From contig JBAMJV010002966.1 of NCBI GenBank assembly GCA_037951105.1, forward strand, positions 61,001 to 125,000: a stretch of DNA of 64,000 bases, read 5' to 3'. Each line of letters opens with the position of its first letter. The stretch's first letter is position 1. Shown here one piece after another: positions 44,727-55,541 of this stretch. The translations under genes and the position numbers were made by a program. This DNA comes from Echinarachnius parma (taxonomy: Eukaryota; Echinodermata; Echinoidea; Clypeasteroida; Echinarachniidae). The notes beneath the pieces were generated by a model, which had not been told where the DNA came from, did not search any database, and saw nothing but the letters and a program-made list of their open reading frames with translations.

Positions 44727-46264
44727 TATAGTCCAGTCAATATATATAGGGTCTTGATCTCGGCAATATTGCAACATGGGAATTTTCTTCGGAATTCTGT
44801 TCAGGAAACTTCCCTGAACAACATAATAAAAGTCCTAAGAAATCGAAGCTACGGAAAGTGGTTTAATTTCCATTATAAATATAAGCTAATTTGCATATTT
44901 CTGAAATTCGGTGAGGGGTCATTTTCTATCTAGGAATAGTACAATATTGATAAAAACGATTATACTAGGGTAATTTAGGGCAAGGCATCCATTAACGGTG
45001 CACATTTGCATGTGTCGTATAGGCAACGCCCTAAAAGCTAAGATGGCTGCCCCTAATTTGCATATTTATGAATATTATTGGTTTTAAGTGGTTACAGCAT
45101 CTAATGAGCAATCATTCCGGATTATTATTTTTCATTCATGTTCTAAATATGTAGTGAAGCTATTTCAGATTAGTTGCCACCTTGGAAACCTCTATCAATG
45201 CATATAATTTGCATAATTGGGTTATTTACCTAATTTGCATATTCCCCCAAATTGTGTATATTGGGAGCCCGGAAAGTAAAAATTACAAGTTATACCACTT
45301 TTCCAAGGTTTTGGGGGGCAACAAGTACATTATTTATACTTATTTTCCATATAGCACCATGGCAACCTTCTTAAATCCAAGATGGCTGCTCCCCACATTT
45401 CACATGTAATGATACACAGCTTCATTCGTTTGGTTATATTATTAACAATATTATAATTTTAGGACTCTCAATTATTCGAATTAGCAATCGGAATACTTAA
45501 ATTGCAATGTGCTAACAGTGAATAAATTATGCTCTAAAAAAATGCCGTTAAAGTGGCAAATAGCATTATCTCCTTTAAAATGCCAAAGACGGCCATCTTG
45601 GATTTATGTGGGTTGCCAAGGTGATACGTCGAATTAAGTATCATAAATGGATTTCCTGCCCCCAAAAACCTTGGAAAAGTGGTATTTCACGTCATTTTTA
45701 TTTTCCGGGTTCCCAATATACTCAATTTGGGGGAATATGCAAATTAGGTAAATAATACAATTATGCTAATTATATGCATTGCAAGAGGTTGCCAAGGCGG
45801 CAACCAAGCTGAAGTATATTATTTGATATACATTTAGAACATGATTAAAGAAAAAAAAACACTATAATTATTGCTTATTAGAGGCTGTAGCCAATGAAAA
45901 CCAATAATATTCATAAATATGCAAATTAGGTAGCAGCCATCTTGGATTTCAGGGTTTTCTCCATATGGCACTCGCAAACGAGCACCGGGAACAGATTCCT
46001 TGCCCCAAAATACCTTAGAATATTTGTTTTAATTACTAGCGTACTATTCCTAGATAGAAAATGACCCCTGACCCTATTTCATAATTATGCAAATTTGCTA
46101 ATTATCTTTATAATGCAAATTAAACCACTTTCCGCAGCTTCGATTTCTTAGGACTTTTTTTTGGTTGTTAAGGGGAGTTTCCTGAACAGAATTCTGAAAA
46201 AAAATCCCGTGTTGCAATTTTGCCGAGGTTACCCCCTAATATTTGCTAGATTGACTGGACTATA
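44727..46264. mobile_element. Foldback element with about 700-bp arms, 1.54 kb
   Basis: tatagtccagtcaat at the left faces attgactggactata at the right. Matching inverted blocks follow in order inward: cggaattctgttcaggaaac, gaaatcgaagctacgg, tttctatctaggaatagta, taatttgcatatttatgaat, gttgccaccttgg, cccccaaattgtgtatattgg, ccacttttccaaggtttt and atccaagatggc. The centre is near 45450-45510. No protein is encoded. Arms carry many ATTTGCAT/ATGCAAAT octamers and four aagatggc words. TA may be the target duplication. Confidence 0.85.
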
Positions 46265-46755
46265 AAGGGAGTGCCCCTTTTCAAGCCAAAAAATATAAGC
46301 TGCCATATCAACCTCAAATATTATAGATCATGATTTTAAAAATTTATTCTGAAAAGAATAGGACTTGACAATGTATTTTGTTGGAGTTATGAATGTTACG
46401 ATTGTTTGTATTACCTGCAGATTAATACAATGTTGGACGACGGTTTAATAACCGAACCTCACAATAATATGTCTAGCTCCCTCTACGTTCGATGTTGGAA
46501 AGTGTATGTGATATGAATGTGATGCGACAGTTTTAGCGCGGAGAATCATAGTAAAAAAACACCCATAATAGATAGCGCCACCAACGAGAGGGATCTGCAC
46601 AACGAGAGAGATCTGCACATCAGCAGTGATCGCTATGAATGATTGCACCTACGGCTATGAATTGTCATACGCAGCATAATACAAGTATTATACAGATCTG
46701 TACCAAATTTGAAGCATTTTGGCATTTTTAAGTAAAGAGGGGCACTCCCTTTAAA
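46263..46755. mobile_element. MITE, TTTAAAGGGAGTGCCCC family, about 490 bp
   Basis: aaagggagtgccccttttca at the left faces gaggggcactccctttaaa at the right. It abuts the foldback element on one side and ends about 115 bp upstream of B-box gene 2. No gene. Confidence 0.8.
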
Positions 46756-46869
46756 CACAATTTGCATCACTTTGGAGATCGATAGTTATATGGCAATCGT
46801 GTTTTTATTCCGCTTTATGTTTACGTATACAGGAACAGGACAGGAACGCTTCGAATCTCTCTCATTATA

Positions 46870-47901
46870 ATGGCGACCGGATTCAGCGTGGACGAAAACA
46901 AGTGCGAAGGACTGGGGTGTCAGGCTTCCAGTGGGGTGACATATATTTTGAAGGAGAAAATGAATTATTGTAAAGAGTGCGCCCCCAAGACTGGTTGCTG
47001 CAGGAAAGTAAGGAAAGATGAACTTGGCCTACTATGTGAGATACACGACAAGCCTGTTAAACTGTACTGCCAAGAGCACGAGTTAGCTGTCTGTCGGTTA
47101 TGCGCCATCAAGGATCATCAGAAGCCGTGTCAGCTGGAAAATGTCCCCGTCGTACTTGAACAGAAAAGAGACCAACTGTTGAAGCTGAGACCCACATTAA
47201 ATGACAAACAACATTCTTGGAAAACTTACGAAAGTAGAGTAAGTGAGTGTATGAAAAAATGTGAAGCACATATTAAGTCAGTTGAAAAGGCAGTTAATGA
47301 TACCAAAGATGGTCAATTAGCACGTTGGAGGAAGGAGGAGCAAGATGCTGCCAAACTGATCGATGACGAGGCAGATGAAGAAATAAGGAAGATAACGGAG
47401 GAAATCAACGAGAAGAGAGAAGCGCGGCTGAAGCGATATCACGAATATGCAGAGAAACATCAGCAGAAAATTGAGAACAAACGACACGAGTTACTTGATG
47501 ACGTCACATCTAGAGTTGATACTGCTGAAGAGAAGATGTTGGGCTTACAGCGCAATGCGAGAGATGTGGTGAAAGCCATAGACAAAGCGGCGGGGAGAAT
47601 GGATATCCTACTTGAGGATGATAAAGAGCTTCTCAAAGGCGCACATGAGCTGATCACATCACTCAATTACACTCTCGGGAAGACGGCCGATGAGGATGTT
47701 GTCGAAAATATCACACGCACAATACAATGTGTACGGTTGATTCAGGGTACGGAAAATGAGATGTACGAAGAGAGTATCGTGGGCTACGCTGAGGAATATA
47801 ATCCGTTCGAGAGATATGTGACACATTATACCCGCGAGAGTACAGAATTTTCCTGCATATTATCACAATTTGTACAGAAGAAGTTCTTTCAGAAGAATTA
47901 G
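46870..47901 (+). CDS. TRIM-like B-box/coiled-coil protein 2
   Basis: A 343-residue intronless paralogue of the gene at 26135, sharing the N-terminal MATGFS and most of residues 10-290. B-box 1 uses C12, C17, C34, C37; B-box 2 uses C56, H59, C67, H70, C75, C78, H83. The last expected His (LEHV in the paralogue) is Asn91, so the final zinc ligand may be missing. The coiled coil spans about 95-285. The C-terminus (about 290-343) shows no similarity to the paralogue's. There is no RING or C-terminal recognition domain. Function is likely scaffolding; the partner is unknown. Upstream, tttatgtttacgtatacag matches the acceptor-like sequence of gene 1, with homology on both sides of the AG. That indicates DNA duplication rather than retrocopying, despite an A17 tract at 48079-48095. 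Confidence 0.85.
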   Translation: MATGFSVDENKCEGLGCQASSGVTYILKEKMNYCKECAPKTGCCRKVRKDELGLLCEIHDKPVKLYCQEHELAVCRLCAIKDHQKPCQLENVPVVLEQKRDQLLKLRPTLNDKQHSWKTYESRVSECMKKCEAHIKSVEKAVNDTKDGQLARWRKEEQDAAKLIDDEADEEIRKITEEINEKREARLKRYHEYAEKHQQKIENKRHELLDDVTSRVDTAEEKMLGLQRNARDVVKAIDKAAGRMDILLEDDKELLKGAHELITSLNYTLGKTADEDVVENITRTIQCVRLIQGTENEMYEESIVGYAEEYNPFERYVTHYTRESTEFSCILSQFVQKKFFQKN

Positions 47902-48205
47902 TTTTGATATAAATATTCCATCCATATTTAGTAACAATTGTACATGGTTAGTACTTTCAGATAGATGAATTTAATTCTTGTATGATTGACTTTCAAACCA
48001 TGTTACTAATATTTAAGATATCTATATAATTTGATGTACATTTTTGATTATTCACAATTCAGCATAATACTAACATTAAAAAAAAAAAAAAAAAACAATT
48101 ACAATAACAAGTTTAAATGGTACTTCTGACTAAAACTGTTAAGTAATCGATCATGAAAATTAATGGCTAATCATAATCGAAACCGATTTCCTCATACTGG
48201 CGCAG
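47902..48205. other. 3' flank of B-box gene 2
   Basis: AT-rich with a poly(A) tract at 48079-48095. No clear aataaa close to the stop codon. Confidence 0.4.
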
Positions 48206-51200
48206 TATAGGGCAATTCCACGCCAAAGTGGACATTTGACCAAAAATGTTACAAGCATTTTTATGATACAAATTTGGTATCAAATCAAAGCTTAAAGGTA
48301 TGGTGACAAGAAAACTGCCTCAAAATTGGGTTTTACTGTATCTAAGGTAGATTTTCATGAAGATTACTAATACAAACATATTTTCCTCGTGGGAAAACCC
48401 GGTAAAATAAAAAAATCAACTTGTAAATTCTCTTTCGGAACCCCCGTAAAAAAACTGAGTCCCGGGCGAACAAAAAATGACGTCATCTTTGTGACGTCAC
48501 CGGCAGGCAATCGCAGTTTAGCTCGGTCATAGACGTACACGCTGAGTACAATACTCACGTTGACACAGAGATATTATTTCCATTTGTTTCAATATTTGCA
48601 AACATTTGTTCAGGTTTATATCATGGGACGATATACACTCAGATGTGTAGCTGCATCCTGCTACAATTCATTTCTTAGCAATTCTTAAGCATTTTCAGTA
48701 AAACCTCAATTTACAAGCAAAAACGAGTTTGTTTTACAAGCAAGTGATAGGCTCTGCATGTAAACAATGCACATTCCTCCGCGTTGCGGTCTGCAAGTGA
48801 TGTCATGAATCGGGTGACACGTGCGCACATTTCCGCTCTGCTATAAATGACTTTTTTTAGGAGCATGGAACGCCGATGCGTAATAAAGCAAAAAAGTTGC
48901 ATGAAATTTACCTTTTTTTTCCAACTTAAGGATTTCTTTGAAAAAAAGAGTGTGGTATATCAATAAAGGCACATATTTAAAGCTATAAACCTGAATCAAA
49001 GCCGGGATTGCACCCCTCCTTTAAATTCTATATTTTTGGAATTCAATGAGAAAATTTTAGTTTTACATAATTTTAGTTGTTTTTTTATAATAACTTTATA
49101 ACCATAATTGAACCCCACAAATTTGACATTTTGGTGAAAAAGTGTTTTGATCCTGTGTTTGTTTAATATTTCCCCAGTTAAGCCTAAAAACCATTATTCT
49201 GACTCCTGAGATATGACCATTTCGTAAAATAGTAAATTTGTATGATTTATTTGATTTGTTATGCTTCAATGACTTCTTATTTTCAGCCTATGAAAATGTC
49301 CTTCCGTTACCGAAAAATTTATATTTTTAATTTTGTGGCTCACATAATTGTTAGAGAGCAGACCGATCTTCAGTGCAAAGCAAGTTCAAGTAGGCCTTCC
49401 CATTGCTAACAATTTTATTACTCATTGTTTCTTCGTTAATTAATAAATAACAAAAGAAAATGTCCTTCCGTTACCATACACATGGTAACAGATGGACAAG
49501 GTACCTCATATTACATATTATGACAACATTTATGTTAAAAAATTGGTCTCTCATATATGAAAACCCAAAATAATGAGACAATACCTGCAATGGCCAGCTA
49601 TCAGTGGCGTAGCGTGGTCAGACTAGTAATTTTCTGTGTTTCAACCAATCAGATTTGTGCATTTAGAACATTTGATCTGGCTCACATTTGATTTTATCAC
49701 TTTCTGCAACAGGGCCCTTGTACCATGATGCCATTTGTCTGGATTTCTATTGTATGGGGATTAGTAGGTCTATTTAACTGTGGTGAGCCAGGGTGTGAAT
49801 AGGCTCTGATCATGACTTTGAATAGGTCTTTTTGTATACAATACACCCCTATAGAATTCTTGGACATGGGTGTAGGTCTAAAATAATTAAATTTTACATG
49901 AAATTTGCAAACTAAAAACAAGGGTGTAGAAACAGCAAGAAATAATATATCTCCAATTCTTTCATATGTTGTAGAAATTATATCAAGCCAAGATTTAAGC
50001 AAAACAAATTCTCAAAATTGTTTGATCCACGAGGTAAAACGGAAGGTCAAAATCTAAGGTCAAAGGTTATCGTATCCAAACTCGTTCATGCATGAACACA
50101 AATGGCATAAATGGATTGCACATAACATCCCCAGTCCAATGACACCTTTACAAAATAAATTGACCCAACGGTTAATGGACAATGGCCATTTGAAAAATGG
50201 TGCCCACGCCCATTTCTTACAAAACTCCCCCATAAGAATCGACCATAGCGCCAAAACCATTGGGCGGATTGGGCTAAAACTTAAATATTTGCGCTTTTAA
50301 AGGTTGAAATATCATACATACCAAATATTAGCAAATTTGAAGGGGGCTGCGATGAAAATTTTCTATTTTTTTAAAGGTGATTTGACATGGAATGACCCTT
50401 ACTGTGTCATATCATACATTATAGTCCATTATGTCCTTCCGTTACCGAACATTGGTCCGCTTTGTGTGAAATAACTCAAATATCTGCGGACAAATTTTAA
50501 TCAAAGAACAAGTAAATTCTTCTTAACCCTTCAGAGAATGAAATGTGTACCCTTAAAATATTTTGTATTATTTAATATCACAGAGTTTTAGTTAAAACTG
50601 ATTTGATAACAAAATCGTGTCCATTTTGGGGTCCTTCCGTTACCGACCTCATTTGTATGCATATTCAATAATGTGCGGAGATAAAAAAAAAATTAAATAA
50701 TAATGGGACCTTAAAACTGTATGTTTTGGAAGTATTGTTATCAAAATAGACTGTTCTAACAACACAAGTATTTAAAAATGTCTTTCTTAAAGTTGACAAT
50801 TTGTGTCTGAGTGTCCTTCCGTTACCATGGATTTACCACGAATAAGAGCCATTGGAGCATGAAATATAGTAAGAAAAAAATAGAAATGTAAATGCTTGTG
50901 ATGTCCATATGCTATCTATGATACAAACTCATTTTAGACCACAAAAGAGATGTTTCCTTCTCATAAATGGTCTTTAAATTTCAAAATTAATTTTATTGTA
51001 CAATTCCAATAGACTTTTCAGAGGTCCTTCCGTTACCGTCCTTCCGTTACCGAACACTGGAGTAATTAATTTCTCATAATTAATATACCAATGTAGATAT
51101 TTTTCTTAAAAGGTGGTGTTATACTCTGTGAACATAAGGAAATTGACTAGTAGCCAACTTAACATGATAAACCTCGTAACTTCACAGAGATTGGGTCATA

Positions 51201-51443
51201 ACTAAAAAACTTGAAAATCCATGTCCATTTTGGCGTCCTTCCGTTACCGGCCTCATTAGTGTCCATATCTAATTTACATAATGCGGTCAAAATTTTAGAA
51301 ATAGTGGAAATCAAAGGTGTCCCAACAAGGATCAAAGACATGCCATTTAGAATAAAAAATCAAAAGCAGGATCCTGGAATTATTTGATTGAAGTTCCAAA
51401 ATTGTGTCTGAATGTCCTTCCGTTACCGTGGAATTGCCCTATA
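48206..51443. mobile_element. 3.24-kb TIR element studded with a 14-mer
   Basis: tatagggcaattccacg at the left faces cgtggaattgccctata at the right (17 bp perfect). The 14-mer gtccttccgttacc occurs nine times in the same orientation: 49298, 49462, 50433, 50631, 50813, 51024, 51038, 51235, 51414. No long open reading frame or transposase motif is present. A hAT-like end, cagtggcgtagcgtgg, occurs at 49610 and may mark a secondary insertion. The superfamily is unknown. Confidence 0.75.
50433..51427 (+). repeat. Two-copy higher-order repeat of 14-mer blocks
   Basis: Block 1 has 14-mers at 50433, 50631 and 50813, followed by gaacattgg, gacctcatt and atgga. Block 2 has them at 51038, 51235 and 51414, followed by gaacactgg, ggcctcatt and gtgga. 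Spacings are 198/182 and 197/179 bp and the block offset is about 604 bp, so the region arose by tandem duplication of a three-site unit. Confidence 0.8.
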
Positions 51444-51647
51444 GTGGTTCAATTTCAATTTATCTATTTCCACATTGTGAAAATACATACAAACAGTAGC
51501 ACAACACCCCCGAAAGTCCCCTCCCCCTCCTCCCGTGTATCTGTGTTTGCTTAGGCGGATATTTGTTCAATTTAGGTACCTGTTAGTTGCGCTTAGAAAA
51601 ATCAGTATTACGTGACACATAAATATTATTTATCATGTATTATAATT

Positions 51648-51838
51648 AGGTGGGCTGTACATCATACAGACCACCTCATAATTTCGTTAGAATTGCCTTT
51701 ATTTATTAGGTGGGCTGTACATCATACAGACCACCTCATAATTTCGTTAGAATTGCCTTTATTTATTTATTTATTTATTAGGTGGGCTGTACATCATACA
51801 GACCACCTCATAATTTCGTTAGAATTGCCTTTATTATT
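51648..51838 (+). repeat. Three tandem 60-72 bp hairpin modules (array leader)
   Basis: Copies start at 51648, 51708 and 51780. Each begins with an 11/12-bp hairpin (aggtgggctgta facing tacagaccacct) and ends with cataatttcgttagaattgcc. The third copy is spaced further by an attt expansion. Confidence 0.9.
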
Positions 51839-53029
51839 CTTTATTTTTCTTATTTCCAATCACTTTTTTGTTACCACGATAACTTGAAAATGGCTCAATC
51901 AAGTGCCTTGAAATTTGGCACACATATATATAGGCATATGGACAAAGCAAAATAAGGTTTTGAACCCTGACCTTGACTGATGACGTCATCTAGGCGCCAT
52001 TTTGTAAAATTTTCTGAATATCTTCTCATGATCATATCTTCATAACGAAAAGTTGTTTCTCATTCATATTTATCATGATCAAGGTCAATATCCGTCCGGT
52101 CAATTTCAGGTCAAAAAACGCGCGCGCATGCGTACGTGCGCGCGTCAGCGCGCGCGCAAAATTTTAAAATGTTCAAAATCGTCGCAAATTCATTTTGGAT
52201 ACGTTTTAGGCCATTTTAAGCATTTTACGAAAAAACGCGCACACGCGCATGCGCGCGCGTTTTCGCGCGTACTGGCATTTTGCAACATAGAATCGCCGAA
52301 TTTTCTCTGTTATCATATTTAGCCCATCTTTCCAAGCATTTTGATACCTTGTTCACCTTTTTCTGACTAGTAAAAACGCAATGAGCTTCCGTTCAAGAAA
52401 CATGTCCGTGCGCGCGAGCTCTTGTAATACATAGCATATATGGGCAAAAACATGCCTATACAAAATTCATTGTAACTCTTCAGAATGGATGGGAACTCCC
52501 AAGTTTTTTTCATATTTGGATAGATTATGAGTCGGAGATATGATTTCATGTCTCATTTGACCCTCAATTAACTCATGGCGTCATCATAATGGCCTCCGAA
52601 CTCAAAATTTCAATTTGCATATTATGACGTCAGCATATTTTTGGAAAATTTATTGTATCTCTGTAAATATTGATCGATTTTCTTCCAAATTTTGATATGT
52701 TCTAGCTCAGACAATTCTCTACAAATGTGATGATCACGATTTTTCATTTTGACAAAGGCATCATGGCGTATTTTTGCGATTTAAGGAGGCATGTCATTTT
52801 TTCACATTTTGCGTGTATTCTCTATGGGACATGACTTTTTTTCAAAACTGGATTCTACATTCCCGTCTTTCGCGACCAATATCTTCTTCGTTTTAGCTTC
52901 GTTTACGCTGAACTTCGAGTATGTTGTAGCTGAGACAATAAGCTATCTCAAATGAGCCCTTGATTATGTCTTTAATTTTAGTTCGACCAGCCCACCTATA
53001 CTTGTTCTAAACAAGTATTACAATTCTAG
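51839..53029 (+). mobile_element. Helentron-like array unit 1
   Basis: A body of about 1.19 kb ends in cagcccacct (inverse of the leader's aggtgggctg), a 7-bp hairpin acttgttctaaacaagt and then ctag at 53026-53029. A subterminal inverted repeat followed by a 3' hairpin is the layout of Helentron-associated non-autonomous elements; CTAG would fit the classical Helitron CTRR end. The 89-codon open frame inside lies in a GC/CG tract and shows no protein signature. Confidence 0.55.
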
Positions 53030-53035
53030 TTTATT

Positions 53036-53141
53036 AGGTGGGCTGTACATCATACAGACCACCTCATAATTTCGTTAGAATTGCCTTTATTAGGTGGGCT
53101 GTACATCATACAGACCACCTCATAATTTCGTTAGAATTGCC
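53036..53141 (+). repeat. Two tandem hairpin modules before unit 2
   Basis: Copies at 53036 and 53092 (56 bp apart) are near-identical to the leader modules at 51648. Confidence 0.9.
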
Positions 53142-54338
53142 TTTATTCTTTATTTTTCTTATTTCCAATCACTTTTTTGTTACCAAGATAACTTGAAAAT
53201 GGCTCAATCAAGTGCCTTGAAATTTGGCACACATATATATAGGCATATGGACAAAGCAAAATAAGGTTTTGAACCCTGACCTTGACTGATGACGTCATCT
53301 AGGCGCCATTTTGTAAAATTTTCTGAATATCTTCTCATGATCATATCTTCATAACGAAAAGTTGTTTCTCATTCATATTTATCATGATCAAGGTCAATAT
53401 CCGTCCGGTCAATTTCAGGTCAAAAAACGCGCGCGCATGCGTACGTGCGCGCGTCAGCGCGCGCGCAAAATTTTAAAATGTTCAAAATCGTCGCAAATTC
53501 ATTTTGGATACGTTTTAGGCCATTTTAAGCATTTTACGAAAAAACGCGCACACGCGCATGCGCGCGCGTTTTCGCGCGTACTGGCATTTTGCAACATAGA
53601 ATCGCCGAATTTTCTCTGTTATCATATTTAGCCCATCTTTCCAAGCATTTTGATACCTTGTTCACCTTTTTCTGACTAGTAAAAACGCAATGAGCTTCCG
53701 TTCAAGAAACATGTCCGTGCGCGCGAGCTCTTGTAATACATAGCATATATGGGCAAAAACATGCCTATACAAAATTCATTGTAACTCTTCAGAATGGATG
53801 GGAACTCCCAAGTTTTTTTTCATATTTGGATAGATTATGAGTCGGAGATATGATTTCATGTCTCATTTGATCCTCAATTAACTCATGGCGTCATCATAAT
53901 GGCCTCCGAACTCAAAATTTCAATTTGCATATTATGACGTCAGCATATTTTTTGAAATTTTTTGTATCTCTGTAAATATTGATCGATTTTCTTCCAAATT
54001 TTGATATGTTCTAGCTGAGACAATTCTCTACAAATGTAATAACCACGATTTTTCATTTTTACAAAGGCATCATGGCGTATTTTTGCGATTTAAGGAGGCA
54101 TGTCATTTTTTAACATTTTGCGTGTATTCTCTATGGGACATGACTTTTTTTCAAAACTGGATTCTACATTCCCGTCTTTCGCGACCAATATCTTCTTCGT
54201 TTTAGCTTCGTTTACGCTGAACTTCGAGTATGTTGTAGCTGAGACAATAAGCTATCTCAAATGAGCCCTTGATTATGTCTTTAATTTTAGTTCGACCAGC
54301 CCACCTATACTTGTTCTAAACAAGTATTACAATTCTAG
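53142..54338 (+). mobile_element. Helentron-like array unit 2
   Basis: Near-identical to unit 1, with ctag at 54335-54338. Small differences include catatttttt at 53944 and acaaatgtaat at 54029. Confidence 0.55.
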
Positions 54339-55541
54339 TTATTATTATTCTTTATTTTTCTTATTTCCAATCACTTTTTTGTTACCACGATAACTTGAAA
54401 ATGGCTCAATCAAGTGCCTTGAAATTTGGCACACATATATATAGGCATATGGACAAAGCAAAATAAGGTTTTGAACCCTGACCTTGACTGATGACGTCAT
54501 CTAGGCGCCATTTTGTAAAATTTTCTGAATATCTTCTCATGATCATATCTTCATAACGAAAAGTTGTTTCTCATTCATATTTATCATGATCAAGGTCAAT
54601 ATCCGTCCGGTCAATTTCAGGTCAAAAAACGCGCGCGCATGCGTACGTGCGCGCGTCAGCGCGCGCGCAAAATTTTAAAATGTTCAAAATCGTCGCAAAT
54701 TCATTTTGGATACGTTTTAGGCCATTTTAAGCATTTTACGAAAAAACGCGCACACGCGCATGCGCGCGCGTTTTCGCGCGTACTGGCATTTTGCAACATA
54801 GAATCGCCGAATTTTCTCTGTTATCATATTTAGCCCATCTTTCCAAGCATTTTGATACCTTGTTCACCTTTTTCTGACTAGTAAAAACGCAATGAGCTTC
54901 CGTTCAAGAAACATGTCCGTGCGCGCGAGCTCTTGTAATACATAGCATATATGGGCAAAAACATGCCTATACAAAATTCATTGTAACTCTTCAGAATGGA
55001 TGGGAACTCACAAGTTTTTTTTCACATTTGGATAGATTATGAGTCGGAGATATGATTTCATGTCTCATTTGATCCTCAATTAACTCATGGCGTCATCATA
55101 ATGGCCTCCGAACTCAAAATTTCAATTTGCATATTATGACGTCAGCATATTTTTGGAAAATTTATTGTATCTCTGTAAATATTGATCGATTTTCTTCCAA
55201 ATTTTGATATGTTCTATCTGAGACAATTCTCTACAAATGTAATAACCACGATTTTTCATTTTGACAAAGGCATCATGGCGTATTTTTGCGATTTAAGGAG
55301 GCATGTCATTTTTTAACATTTTGCGTGTATTCTCTATGGGACATGACTTTTTTTCAAAACTGGATTCTACATTCCCGTCTTTCGCGACCAATATCTTCTT
55401 CGTTTTAGCTTCGTTTACGCTGAACTTCGAGTATGTTGTAGCTGAGACAATAAGCTATCTCAAATGAGCCCTTGATTATGTCTTTAATTTTAGTTCGACC
55501 AGCCCACCTATACTTGTTCTAAACAAGTATTACAATTCTAG
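54339..55541 (+). mobile_element. Helentron-like array unit 3 (no leader module)
   Basis: A 1203-bp unit joined directly to unit 2 by attattattc, without the 60-bp hairpin module. It ends in ctag at 55538-55541. Confidence 0.55.

Noticed and set aside
48079-48095. Poly(A) tract suggesting B-box gene 2 is a processed retrocopy
   Set aside because: Homology with gene 1 continues upstream through intron-like acceptor sequence, which a processed copy would lack.
49298-51427. Regularly recurring 14-mer resembling a CRISPR-type repeat
   Set aside because: The spacing is irregular (13 bp to almost 1 kb), the word is short, the spacers themselves are duplicated in blocks, and the context is a eukaryotic TIR element without cas genes.
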